From Hymenobacter gelipurpurascens (GTDB lineage Bacteria > Bacteroidota > Bacteroidia > Cytophagales > Hymenobacteraceae), in NCBI RefSeq assembly GCF_900187375.1, contig NZ_FYEW01000004.1, forward strand, positions 124,001-188,000: a stretch of DNA of 64,000 bases, written 5' to 3'. Shown in pieces: positions 27,092 through 36,753 of the stretch. The notes beneath the pieces were generated by a model. That model was not told the DNA's origin. It did no database searches and was given only the letters and a program-made list of their open reading frames with translations. Both the position numbers and the translations under genes were made by a program. Positions within the stretch are counted from its first letter, which is position 1; every line of letters starts with the position of its first letter.

Positions 27092-30000
27092 ATGCCCCGC
27101 ATATTTGATAATATAACCTCTCCTTTAGATGAAGCATTGCGTGCCACCCTCAAGGTTTCTTTCCGTTGTGACTTCTGCGTCGGCTACTTCAACCTGCGGG
27201 GTTGGCGCCGAGTAGCAGATTATATGGAAACATGGAGCGGGGCAGATAATAATCGCTGCCGCCTTTTGGTGGGGATGCAGCAACCTCCTGAGAACTTGAT
27301 TCGGGATTATTATTCCCCTGGCGAAGATGATGAGATTGATAACCGACGGGCATCAGAAATTCGCAAGAAGCTCGCACAGAATTTCCGTCAGCAGCTCACC
27401 TTAGGTGTGCCTACAGCGGAGGATGAAAAGCATTTACGCCAGCTTCAGCAGCAGCTTCGCGACAAGAAAGTAGTAGTGAAGCTTTACTTACGGCACACGC
27501 TACACGCCAAGCTATACCTACTCTTCCGAGATGACTTCAACAATCCCATCACTGGCTATCTGGGCAGTAGTAACCTCACTCTCTCGGGCCTCGCTCAGCA
27601 GGGGGAGTTGAACCTTGATGTAGTAGACGACGATGCGACCAAGAAGCTGTCCAAATGGTTTGATGACCGATGGAAGGACCGTTTTTGCGTGGACATTACC
27701 GAAGAATTGATTCAGGTGCTAGATGATAGCTGGGTACGGGACAAGCTGCCCTACCACATCTACCTGAAAATGGCCTATCACCTAGCTTCGGATGCCCGCG
27801 CCGGGGTAGCCGGGTTTCAGGTGCCATCGCCTTTTGATGAGGACCTCTTGGAGTTTCAAAAAAGCGCGGTGCTGATGGCTGCGCGGCATCTGGACAAGCG
27901 GGGCGGCGTCCTGATTGGCGACGTAGTAGGGCTAGGCAAAACCATCACGGCGGCGGCATTAGTCAAGCTTTTTGAGCTACGTGATACGCTAGCCACCCTT
28001 ATCATCTGCCCCAAAAACCTTGTGGGAATGTGGCAGGGCTACGTGAAGGAATATGAGTTGAATGCGCAGGTGCTAGCCATTACGACCGTGCAAAACGAGC
28101 TGGAAAAGCTGCGCCGCTTCCGCCTTGTAGTCATCGACGAAAGCCACAACTTGCGTAACCGCGAAGGCAAGCGATATCGGGCAATCCGGGAGTATCTACG
28201 TCAAATGGAAAGCAAGGTGATTCTGCTTTCCGCCACCCCCTATAACAAGGCTTACGCCGATATTTCCAACCAACTACGGCTGTTCATCCCCGATGACTTG
28301 GACCTGGGCATGGCTCCAGAGCACTTCATCCGGTCACTAGGGGGGCCGATTGAGTTTGCTGCCCAATATCAATACTCGCCCCGGACGTTGGCCGCGTTCG
28401 ATAACAGTCAATATGCCGATGACTGGCAAGAACTGCTGCGCCTGTTTATGGTGCGCCGGACGCGAAGCTTCATCAAGGAGCATTACGCTACCATTGACCC
28501 CGACAACAAGCGACGCTTTCTAACTTTTAAAGACGGTACTCGCTCTTACTTTCCGGACCGTGTGGCCCGGAAAGTGGAATACGGGTTTGCCCCGGATGAT
28601 GAAAAGGACCAGTATGCCAGACTGTATTCTACCCCCGTAGTGGACGCGCTAAACGCGCTAGGCCTTCCGCGCTATGGCCTCGGCCAATACGAAAAGCAAC
28701 CTCGCCCAACCCCCAAGACCGAACAGGAAAAGCACGATGCCCAAGTGCTCGACAACCTATCGCGAGCCGGCAAGCGACTCAAAGGCTTCTGCCGAACCAA
28801 CTTATTCAAGCGGCTGGAGAGTAGCGGGCAAGCATTCCTGCTGTCGCTCAGTAGGCACGTTCTGCGAAACTATGTGTTCGTTCACGCCATCGAAAACAAC
28901 CTGCCGTTGCCCATAGGCCAGCAGGACGCGCAAATGCTGGATAGCTGGCTGGAGGATGAGGACCCGGAAGAACTATTTTCCACCACTGAAGAACAAGAGG
29001 GAGAAGAAACAGCTGATAACAAGCTAGCCTGGAACCTTACCGCCAAACAGTACCGCGAACGGGCTGAGTCCATTTACACGCACTTCGCGGGGCCGCTGAA
29101 AAAACGCTTCCGCTGGATAAAGAGCGATTATTTCACAAAAGCCTTACGCAAAGAGTTGCTGGCTGATGCAGTGGCGCTGCAAAAGGTGCTGGCTCTGGCC
29201 ATCGACTGGGACCCGGCTCAGGACCGCAAGCTCAACGCCCTGGAAAAGCTGTGCCAGTCGACCCACCCGAAGAAAAAAATTCTGGTGTTTACGCAATTTG
29301 CCGATACGGCTTGCTACTTGGCTGATGAGCTGAAGCGGCGCAAGGTGAAGCAATTGGCCGGCGTGACGGGCTCCGACGATGACCCGACCAATTATGCCCG
29401 GCGCTTTAGCCCAGTGAGCAACAAGCAAGAAAATGTAGCTGGGACGGAGCACGAGTTGCGCGTCCTGGTGAGCACCGATGTACTCAGCGAGGGGCAGAAC
29501 CTGCAAGATTCGCACATTATTGTCAACTATGATTTGCCCTGGGCCATCATCCGCCTCATTCAGCGGGCCGGCCGAGTGGACCGTATTGGCCAGCAGGCCA
29601 AAAACATCTTCTGCTACTCCTTTTTGCCGGAGGATGGGATTGAGCAAATTATTCAGCTCCGAACCCGCCTAACTCAACGCTTGGAAGAAAACGCCGAAGT
29701 AGTAGGCACCGACGAGGTGTTTATGGAAGAAGATATTACGGCGGGCCTGATTCGCAACCTCTACAACGAGCGGTCCGACCTCTACAACCAGGAACCAGAT
29801 GGGGAGGTCGATTTGGCCTCCTATGCTTGGCAAATCTGGAAAAACGCCTCGGACGCGGACCCGAAGCTACATAAAATCATTCCAGACCTGGCTCCGGTAT
29901 CGCACACTACCCGCGCCAAGCACTCTCCCGATGGGATGCTGCCAGGGGTGCTGCTTTATGCCCGCACAGCCAACGATAACGATATGCTAGTGTGGGTGGA

Positions 30001-30472
30001 CCGGAAAGGGGAAGTTATTACCCAATCCCAATTCACCATTTTACGCGCCGCTGCCTGTACGGTGGAAACGCCGTTGAAGGAAAAGTACGCCAAACATCAC
30101 GAGCTGGTAGCCAAGGCGCTAGTCTTCGCGCATGATTCAGAGAACAGTGTGGGGGGCCAATTGGGGCCAAAAACGAGTGCCCGCTATCGTACCTATCATA
30201 TCTTGATGCGCCACCACGACGCGGTTAAGATGCTACCGCTATTTAACTCGGAAACGCTAAAAAAAGCCATTGAAGAACTCTACCGCTTCCCCCTGCGCGA
30301 AAGTGCCCGCGACGGGTTGAACCGGTTGCTTAAAACGTCGCCGGCCGACGCGCAGGTAGCGCAGTTCGTGATGGCGCTTTACGAAGAAGGCCTACTTGGC
30401 ATTGTTACCGACGAGGGCATCGGTTTCAGCCGACGTGAACCTCAGATTTTATGCTCAATGGGCTTAGTATAA
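27092..30472 (+). CDS. PLD-like plus SNF2-type helicase
   Basis: 1126 residues. The N-terminal 200 residues are a phospholipase-D-like domain: His138 and Lys140 in LHAKLYLLF, then GSSNLTLSG, the HxK(x)nN active-site pattern of PLD nucleases. A superfamily 2 SNF2-type helicase follows: GDVVGLGKTI (Walker A near residue 280), VVIDESHNLRN (motif II near 348), LLSATPYNK (motif III), and the C-terminal RecA lobe with VLVSTDVLSEGQNLQ and RAGRVDRIGQ (motif VI near 830). The next gene, a methyltransferase, starts 40 bases later. Helicase plus methylase with PLD elements recalls DISARM and related restriction systems, but drmA, drmB and separate drmC genes are absent. Likely function: DNA translocase and cleavage component of a restriction-like defence. 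Confidence 0.85.
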   Translation: MPRIFDNITSPLDEALRATLKVSFRCDFCVGYFNLRGWRRVADYMETWSGADNNRCRLLVGMQQPPENLIRDYYSPGEDDEIDNRRASEIRKKLAQNFRQQLTLGVPTAEDEKHLRQLQQQLRDKKVVVKLYLRHTLHAKLYLLFRDDFNNPITGYLGSSNLTLSGLAQQGELNLDVVDDDATKKLSKWFDDRWKDRFCVDITEELIQVLDDSWVRDKLPYHIYLKMAYHLASDARAGVAGFQVPSPFDEDLLEFQKSAVLMAARHLDKRGGVLIGDVVGLGKTITAAALVKLFELRDTLATLIICPKNLVGMWQGYVKEYELNAQVLAITTVQNELEKLRRFRLVVIDESHNLRNREGKRYRAIREYLRQMESKVILLSATPYNKAYADISNQLRLFIPDDLDLGMAPEHFIRSLGGPIEFAAQYQYSPRTLAAFDNSQYADDWQELLRLFMVRRTRSFIKEHYATIDPDNKRRFLTFKDGTRSYFPDRVARKVEYGFAPDDEKDQYARLYSTPVVDALNALGLPRYGLGQYEKQPRPTPKTEQEKHDAQVLDNLSRAGKRLKGFCRTNLFKRLESSGQAFLLSLSRHVLRNYVFVHAIENNLPLPIGQQDAQMLDSWLEDEDPEELFSTTEEQEGEETADNKLAWNLTAKQYRERAESIYTHFAGPLKKRFRWIKSDYFTKALRKELLADAVALQKVLALAIDWDPAQDRKLNALEKLCQSTHPKKKILVFTQFADTACYLADELKRRKVKQLAGVTGSDDDPTNYARRFSPVSNKQENVAGTEHELRVLVSTDVLSEGQNLQDSHIIVNYDLPWAIIRLIQRAGRVDRIGQQAKNIFCYSFLPEDGIEQIIQLRTRLTQRLEENAEVVGTDEVFMEEDITAGLIRNLYNERSDLYNQEPDGEVDLASYAWQIWKNASDADPKLHKIIPDLAPVSHTTRAKHSPDGMLPGVLLYARTANDNDMLVWVDRKGEVITQSQFTILRAAACTVETPLKEKYAKHHELVAKALVFAHDSENSVGGQLGPKTSARYRTYHILMRHHDAVKMLPLFNSETLKKAIEELYRFPLRESARDGLNRLLKTSPADAQVAQFVMALYEEGLLGIVTDEGIGFSRREPQILCSMGLV

Positions 30473-30512
30473 CTCCTAAGTCCGCTTTATTTCTTGCTCT
30501 ACTTGTTTGCTC

Positions 30513-33500
30513 ATGCCTGATTATTACCCTACAGAGGCCGTATTCGCGGACCAAATTCGTGCCCGTCGCTACAAAGAACTATTTCTGGATTTGGGCTGGG
30601 ACAACATTTCAGGCGCTAAGCCCGAAACCTTGTACCTGCCCAACGACACTACGCCCTATCCATACCGGGCCGTAGTTGAAAAGCGGGGCTTTGTTGTGCT
30701 CGTCTGCTCGGCCCTGCCTTCAGCTGACGTGCGCCGCCGTCTTGACCTTCAGCTGAGCAAACGCTATGCGGAACACCTGCTCATCTTCGCGCCGGCCGAC
30801 AAGTCCCGGCAAATCTGGCAGCTCGTGAGCCGGGAGCCCGGCAAGCCGATTGTGGCACTGGAATTTGATTACCACCATCACCAGACGCCTCGGGCACTCT
30901 ATCAGCGGGTGCTCGGCCTAGCCTTCTCGCTGGATGAGGAAGATGCGTTGAACCTGGTCGATGTGCGCGAACGGGTACGCCGCCGTTTCACGGCTCACGC
31001 GGAGAAAGTCACCAAGAAGTTTTACACGGAATTTAGCCGGCAGCACAAAGCATTTCAGACGTTCATCACCGGCATCGAGGACGTTTCCGAACGGCAGTGG
31101 TACACCTCCATCATGCTTAACCGCTTGATGTTTATCTACTTCATTCAGGCACAAGGCTACCTGGATGATAACCGTAACTACCTGGAAGACAAATTGGCTG
31201 AATGCCAGCAAAAGGTAGGAAAAGGCAAATTCCATTCCTTTTATCAAAGTTTCCTTCGGGTGCTGTTCGACCAGGGATTTAATGGCCCTACGCCGCACAA
31301 CCCGGCTTTGCAGAAGCTCATTGGCCGGGTGCCCTACCTGAACGGCGGACTTTTTGAGGTGCATCAGCTCGAAGCTGGTAACGAAATGCTGCATATTCCC
31401 GATGAGGCATTTGCTCCTTTGTTGGCCTTCTTCTCGGGCTGGGAATGGCACCTAGATACCCGTAGCGAAGCCACGGGCAAGGAGATTAACCCCGACGTTA
31501 TCGGCTACATTTTCGAGCGGTACATCAACGAGCGGGCGAAGATGGGCGCTTACTACACCAAAGAAGATATAACAGAGTACATCGCCCAAAATACCATCAT
31601 CCCGGCCCTGTTTGACCGCATTGAGCAACAGGTATCACACGCTCCGGCCGTGTGGCACCTGTTGCGGGATGAGCCGATACGCTACGTCTATGAATCGGCG
31701 TGGCAAGGCATCGACCTTCCGATTCCCGCCAGAGTGGCCGCTGCGCGGAAAGATGTTACGGCCAGACCGGCGCAATGGAATCAAAAAACGCCAGCGGAAT
31801 ATGCCCTCCCAACGGAAATATGGCGCGAAACCCTGGGCCGGCTGAAATTTGGCGAAACCGTTGCCGAGCAGCTTACGCAGGGCAAGGTTACTTCCATCAA
31901 CGAGCTGGTAACGCTGAATCTTAACATTCGGCAGTTCGCGCAAGATGCTATTCGTAATTCCGAAGATTCGGAGTGGGTATGGCAGTGCTACGCTTCACTG
32001 CGGACGCTCTCGGTTCTCGACCCTACCTGTGGCTCGGGTGCGTTCCTATTCGCGGCCCTAAACATTTTGGAGCCGCTGTACGAGGCGTGCTTGGACCGGA
32101 TGGCAGCTTTCCTGCCGGACCTGGAGGACCCGAACACAACGCCCGTGCGCCGAGCACGCTTTGAGGAAATGCAGACGGTACGGGCACAGATTGACGCCCA
32201 CCCCAATCGACAGTACTTCATCACAAAAAGCATTATCCTGCACAACCTCTATGGGGTTGATATTATGCACGAGGCCGTTGAAATTGCCAAGCTAAGGCTG
32301 TTTCTGCAACTCATGGCCACGTTGGGTGAGCCCGACTACGACCACCCCAATCTTGGCCTCGAACCGCTGCCCGACATTGATTTCAATATTCGTACTGGCA
32401 ATACCCTCGTGGGCTTCGCCACGGAAAAGGAATTGGAAAAGGGGCTTATGTATGACTTCGACGGGCAGCAAGCAAAGCCTGGCATCGAGGCACAATGTGA
32501 CGTAGTAGCAGATAGCTTTACCAACTACAAAGAATTGCAGCTCATGGATGGAGATGCGCCCCACGGTGCTTTCCAGGCGGCAAAAACTGCCCTTGAACAT
32601 GACCTGCTGCTGCTGAATACGCGGCTGAACGGCTTGCTGCATAAACAAAACCACACCGTCACGTTCGATCAGTTTTCCGAACAGTACCAGCCGTTCCACT
32701 GGTTTGCGGAGTTCTACGATATAATCAACGACCGCAAAGGTTTTGACATAATCATTGGAAATCCGCCATACGTGGAAATCACGCCGCGGCTGGTGCCCTA
32801 TAAGCTCCAAGGTTTCGCTACTGAATCCTGCGGCAATCTCTATGCTGTGGTTAGTGAGCGGGCGGACCTGTTGCTGAACGAGCGGGGACGCTTCGCCTTC
32901 ATCATCCCAAGCGCAAGCTGCTGCACCCCGCGCATGGAACCGCTAATGAAATTAATGACGACTCGTTTCGACGGGTTGTGGGTCAGCCTTTACGATGAGC
33001 GGCCAGGTAAGCTCTTCGATGGGGTGGACCAACAATTGTGCATTCAGGTGGCCGCTAAAAAGCTGATCAAAAAGCAGCTGCACATCACGGGTATGCGGCA
33101 CTGGCAAACCTCCCCGGAAGATGAGCGTCCCTACCTGTTTGAGAACATCCAGTATGTAGAAATACCAAAAAACCAGCGTGTAGCTGAGGTTTTACCGAAG
33201 ATTTCAACTGCCATTGAGGCGGCAATTCTGAAGCAGATTTCGACGGTTAAGGCAACACCACTGGCCCTATTGCAGATAACCGGCAAACTGAAGAATATCT
33301 ACTACCGCAACGCGGGCGGGCGTTACTGGCGTCTGGTCAAAAGCACTCCTTCTTACTTCAATTCGTCGCGGGGTGATACGTCGTCTTCCACGGAACTTAC
33401 GATGGCCGTAAGTGCCGACGCAATGCCGGTACTGGTGGCTTTGTATAGTTCCACCCTGTTCTACTGGTACTGGCGGGTAGTTTCCAACTGCCGACACCTT

Positions 33501-33794
33501 ACCAAGAGGGAACTGGCGGCATTTCCTATTAGCACTTCGTTGCTGTCCGGGCCTTCGGCCGACACGCTGACCAAATTAGCTAAACGCTATGAGAAACGCC
33601 TGGAGGATACTGCCGTGCGGGTTAGTACCGATGGTAAATCTGGTTGGGTGGAGCAGGACGAGTACCGGGTGAATCAAGCGAAACCCATTTTGGATGAGAT
33701 AGACCAGATTATAGCGCAACATTATGGCCTTGATGACAAACAGTTAGATTATATAATCAACTATGACATTAAGTACCGTATGGGCTTGGGTTAA
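30513..33794 (+). CDS. Eco57I-type adenine-specific DNA methyltransferase
   Basis: 1093 residues from ATG 30513; a TTG two codons earlier is less likely. Motif I is LDPTCGSGAFLF near residue 501 and motif IV is IIGNPPYVEI near 750, the N6-adenine class order with the long insert seen in Eco57I and PglX-like enzymes. The first 300 residues resemble the N-terminal region of such fused enzymes but show no clear PD-(D/E)XK motif. The C-terminal part (GRYWRLVKSTPSYFN, STLFYWYWRVVSNCRHL) is a target-recognition-like region. It should mark host DNA at adenines and form a two-gene unit with the upstream PLD-helicase. Confidence 0.85.
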   Translation: MPDYYPTEAVFADQIRARRYKELFLDLGWDNISGAKPETLYLPNDTTPYPYRAVVEKRGFVVLVCSALPSADVRRRLDLQLSKRYAEHLLIFAPADKSRQIWQLVSREPGKPIVALEFDYHHHQTPRALYQRVLGLAFSLDEEDALNLVDVRERVRRRFTAHAEKVTKKFYTEFSRQHKAFQTFITGIEDVSERQWYTSIMLNRLMFIYFIQAQGYLDDNRNYLEDKLAECQQKVGKGKFHSFYQSFLRVLFDQGFNGPTPHNPALQKLIGRVPYLNGGLFEVHQLEAGNEMLHIPDEAFAPLLAFFSGWEWHLDTRSEATGKEINPDVIGYIFERYINERAKMGAYYTKEDITEYIAQNTIIPALFDRIEQQVSHAPAVWHLLRDEPIRYVYESAWQGIDLPIPARVAAARKDVTARPAQWNQKTPAEYALPTEIWRETLGRLKFGETVAEQLTQGKVTSINELVTLNLNIRQFAQDAIRNSEDSEWVWQCYASLRTLSVLDPTCGSGAFLFAALNILEPLYEACLDRMAAFLPDLEDPNTTPVRRARFEEMQTVRAQIDAHPNRQYFITKSIILHNLYGVDIMHEAVEIAKLRLFLQLMATLGEPDYDHPNLGLEPLPDIDFNIRTGNTLVGFATEKELEKGLMYDFDGQQAKPGIEAQCDVVADSFTNYKELQLMDGDAPHGAFQAAKTALEHDLLLLNTRLNGLLHKQNHTVTFDQFSEQYQPFHWFAEFYDIINDRKGFDIIIGNPPYVEITPRLVPYKLQGFATESCGNLYAVVSERADLLLNERGRFAFIIPSASCCTPRMEPLMKLMTTRFDGLWVSLYDERPGKLFDGVDQQLCIQVAAKKLIKKQLHITGMRHWQTSPEDERPYLFENIQYVEIPKNQRVAEVLPKISTAIEAAILKQISTVKATPLALLQITGKLKNIYYRNAGGRYWRLVKSTPSYFNSSRGDTSSSTELTMAVSADAMPVLVALYSSTLFYWYWRVVSNCRHLTKRELAAFPISTSLLSGPSADTLTKLAKRYEKRLEDTAVRVSTDGKSGWVEQDEYRVNQAKPILDEIDQIIAQHYGLDDKQLDYIINYDIKYRMGLG

Positions 33795-33927
33795 CTAGGA
33801 GTGTGCCATTACTAACTTTACTTGCTCTGATTTATGCAATACAATACGAGGAAAGATATTGTATTTTCTAATGTAGAATGATTAGGGAAGCAGATGCTTT
33901 ATAAGGGCTGCTCTTTCATACTTAATG

Positions 33928-34074
33928 CTACTTGTAGAGCGTGACTCTGGAGATTTATAGACGCTGGGCAATCTCACTGACGCCAAGTTGCTGCTCTTTG
34001 TAAAGCGTTTCGGCGACGATGGATGTACGCTCGGCAGCGGAGAGGTTTGGACGCCAGCCCCAATTCGACCCTGA
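33928..34074 (-). pseudogene. C-terminal fragment of a serine recombinase (resolvase)
   Basis: On the minus strand one frame reads NLSAAERTSIVAETLYKEQQ, then LGVSEIAQRL, stop, ISRVTLYK, stop. This is the C-terminal helix-turn-helix of Tn3-type resolvases (consensus VSEIAxxLGISRxTLYKYL), with the Gly codon changed to a stop. The rest of the gene is missing. It is a transposon scar between the methyltransferase and the next gene. Confidence 0.7.
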
Positions 34075-34346
34075 CCCGCACTGCGGTAGGAGGTAAGGAA
34101 AGCTCTAAACGGTCTTCGGCAGAGGCTTGGCAAACTTTCTCAAACTGCACTCCACCACATAGTAGTAGGACTCTTGAGCCTAATGGAGCTTTGTACCCTT
34201 CTTTGCCTGTACCTTTCGAAGAACTGGCATTTGCGATTGTTGAACAAATCAACCTAGTTAATAATATTATTTTATGTAACACTATGCACATAAAAAGGAA
34301 TAAGGATAAAAAAATATCATTCTTTGCACCCTTCATATTTTTCAAG

Positions 34347-35288
34347 ATGCAGATTAGCATAACGCAAGAAATAGACTGCTTAATAAGTACACTTTATCAA
34401 GCAAAAAAGAATTATGGAGAACTTGAAGCACTATCAATATTAATAAGCCAAAAATTTATAAGCGGTTTAGAAGAAATACTGAATAAGAGAGCGCCACGAT
34501 TTAATAGTTATCGAGAAAAATACAAGGTTTCTTTGGGTTGGATTGATAAAGTGCCATTGGCAAAATGTCCTGACCCTACCCTTGATTACAACAAAAATCC
34601 ATTCAGCGCTAAAGTAGAAATAGGTGATTTGCTTATCATTAATACTGCTCATGATATTAGTAGTGGTCGTAAATATTCCGTTGCTTCTATTATTCAAGCT
34701 AAAATTACTGATATCTCACCCTTTAATACACCTGTAAAATCACTGAGTAATACAAGCGCTAGCTCAACTTCAAAACAACTAGCATTGCTTTCAAAGTGGC
34801 CAATATTTGATTTATATAAAACCTCAGGCAATGATTATCCTGTATCTAACTTAATGCAATTGGATATAGGAATAAATATGAAAGGAAATAAGTCTAAATT
34901 TATGGGCTACTATAACCAAAAGTGGTGGTGCGGATTTCCTGACTTTGGGGATCCTTGTGATATAACTTTAGGAAGCCACTTTCAAAGTATAGCGGCTAAC
35001 AAAGACGGGTTTACCTTCAACCTTAAATCTCATCAGAATGATTGGGATAAATTAATTAATGGTATGCTATCGATATGTGATGAATATAATTTACCTGAAA
35101 AACATTATGGGACACAACTTAAAAAAAGAGTGATTACTAGCAACTTTTTATTGTATGAAACTATAGCTAATTCAGCTAAAATATCTCAAAATTTTACTCT
35201 TGGGCTAAATATGGATGATAGAAGATTTCCAATCATCTTAATTGATAGAGTTATGGCCGAGGGACTTGATATTACGAGAATTGATTAG
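34347..35288 (+). CDS. Putative QxK-type restriction endonuclease
   Basis: 313 residues from ATG 34347. The open frame extends upstream to 34023, but that part overlaps the resolvase scar and looks non-coding; ATG 34284 is an alternative. Very AT-rich. EIGDLLIINTAHDIS, about 15 residues, then SVASIIQAKI gives the D-(X)n-QxK pattern of PD-(D/E)XK enzymes of the Mrr type, with upstream helices that may carry the Glu. The remainder (WWCGFPDFGDPCDITLG and others) is not recognised. Standing after the methyltransferase, it may be the cutting subunit, though the scar between them and its different base composition suggest it joined separately. Confidence 0.5.
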   Translation: MQISITQEIDCLISTLYQAKKNYGELEALSILISQKFISGLEEILNKRAPRFNSYREKYKVSLGWIDKVPLAKCPDPTLDYNKNPFSAKVEIGDLLIINTAHDISSGRKYSVASIIQAKITDISPFNTPVKSLSNTSASSTSKQLALLSKWPIFDLYKTSGNDYPVSNLMQLDIGINMKGNKSKFMGYYNQKWWCGFPDFGDPCDITLGSHFQSIAANKDGFTFNLKSHQNDWDKLINGMLSICDEYNLPEKHYGTQLKKRVITSNFLLYETIANSAKISQNFTLGLNMDDRRFPIILIDRVMAEGLDITRID

Positions 35289-35546
35289 CTCTTTAGCTCT
35301 TAAATGCTTAACGACAGTTAAAGCAACACAAAAGAGGAAAGTTTAAGATAACAAGAGGTGGAAAAATAAGCGTGTATCGCTGGTACCAACTTTATGTCTG
35401 GATGACTACAAAATGTCAATCATCACTAATCCTATTCGTTAAGTTAAACCGGCTTAAGGGGTTAGAAGGAGGCTATCGTGTCACGTTATCTGTCACCTTT
35501 TTTGTTCTACTTACCCTGCAGGAAAGACTTTAGCCCTAACTTGAAA

Positions 35547-36482
35547 ATGGACAAAAAATATCAAATATTTATTAGCTCTACTTACAAAGACTTAATAGAG
35601 CAACGTGAAGCAGTTGTCAAAAATGTTCTCCGTATGGGGCACTTGCCTGTAGGCATGGAAATGTTTGACGCAGCCGATGATAGTCAATGGGAAGTTATCA
35701 AACGACACATAAATAATTCCGACTACTATCTGTTGATTATTGCACGCCGCTATGGATCAATTGATGACGATGGAGTCGGATTTACAGAGAAAGAATATAG
35801 CTACGCATTAGAACAGGGCGTTCCGTGCATAGCATTCATGCTTGATGACTCGGTAAAAACGTGGAATAACGATTTCATAGATTCAGGCAGAGAAAAAAAG
35901 AGGCTTACTTTATTTAAATCTAGGTTTAACAAAAAGTTAGTTAATTTTTGGACCACTACTGATAATTTGGCTTTACAAGTATCTCATTCCTTGTCTACTC
36001 TAATGACGATTAAACCTCGCATGGGTTGGATACGCGGTAATGAAGCAGCTAGTCCACTTGTTGCAGAGGAAATATCGAGGCTTAGCAGAGAAAACAGTGT
36101 GTTACAATCGAAGCTTTTAAGTCAGGAGGGTAATAAGGAGCTTAATGAGTCACAAAATATACTTAATAATTTCAATTACACTTTGACTACTTATAAAAAC
36201 AATATTAAGGGCAACTATGTAGTGAATGGATTGGAACTTTATAAGAGCAATGCAAGTGCATTATTACATGGTGTTTCAAAGAATTATTTTTATAGAAATA
36301 TAAAATCTGAACTTCAAAAATTTTCAATAACTGATCCGAGTGAGATTAGTTTGTTGCTTGATATGTTTTTAGATCAACTACTGATACTGGATTTAGCTTC
36401 TTTTAAAGAAAGAGAAAACACGAATATTTTAGAACTTACCTCTAAAGGAAAAAGCTTATTTGCCAGATTGAATTATAATTAA
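35547..36482 (+). CDS. DUF4062 protein with coiled coil and helical C-terminus
   Basis: 311 residues from ATG 35547 (MDKKYQIFISSTYKDLIEQR). The longer frame from 35478 lacks coding character. DUF4062 (about 1-155) shows IFISSTYKDL, YYLLIIARRYGS and FTEKEYSYAL, the same landmarks as in the first gene of the MoxR/caspase operon. A short coiled coil (EEISRLSRENSVLQSKL) and a helical C-terminal domain replace the STAND-like part. AT-rich, like the putative nuclease before it. Probably a signal-sensing conflict protein; the partner is uncertain. Confidence 0.75.
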   Translation: MDKKYQIFISSTYKDLIEQREAVVKNVLRMGHLPVGMEMFDAADDSQWEVIKRHINNSDYYLLIIARRYGSIDDDGVGFTEKEYSYALEQGVPCIAFMLDDSVKTWNNDFIDSGREKKRLTLFKSRFNKKLVNFWTTTDNLALQVSHSLSTLMTIKPRMGWIRGNEAASPLVAEEISRLSRENSVLQSKLLSQEGNKELNESQNILNNFNYTLTTYKNNIKGNYVVNGLELYKSNASALLHGVSKNYFYRNIKSELQKFSITDPSEISLLLDMFLDQLLILDLASFKERENTNILELTSKGKSLFARLNYN

Positions 36483-36753
36483 CATAACACATAATTTTAT
36501 TTGTATTCTGTTTTATGTACCGTCATTCTTGCTAATTTAAAGCTTATAATTTCCACTGTAGGGTTAGTCTGACAACGCGCTTAAATCAACTTCGGTAGTA
36601 AGTAGCCCCTGCAACTCTGAATTGCCTATTCGATAAGTTTTCCTTAACAAAACCTATCTAAAGCTGGGTGTAAGGTCTGATAGGGTTCTCTTATCGGTCC
36701 TTAGCGTAAATTCGTATTTCACTCCGTTTTTCGGCGCGCTACTCCTTATATAT

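Noticed and set aside
27092..33794. DISARM call for the helicase/methyltransferase pair
   Set aside because: drmA, drmB and a separate drmC are missing and the PLD domain is fused to the helicase, so a DISARM name would go beyond the evidence.
34023..34346. Upstream extension of the putative QxK nuclease
   Set aside because: The extension overlaps the antisense resolvase scar and its residues have no protein-like pattern.
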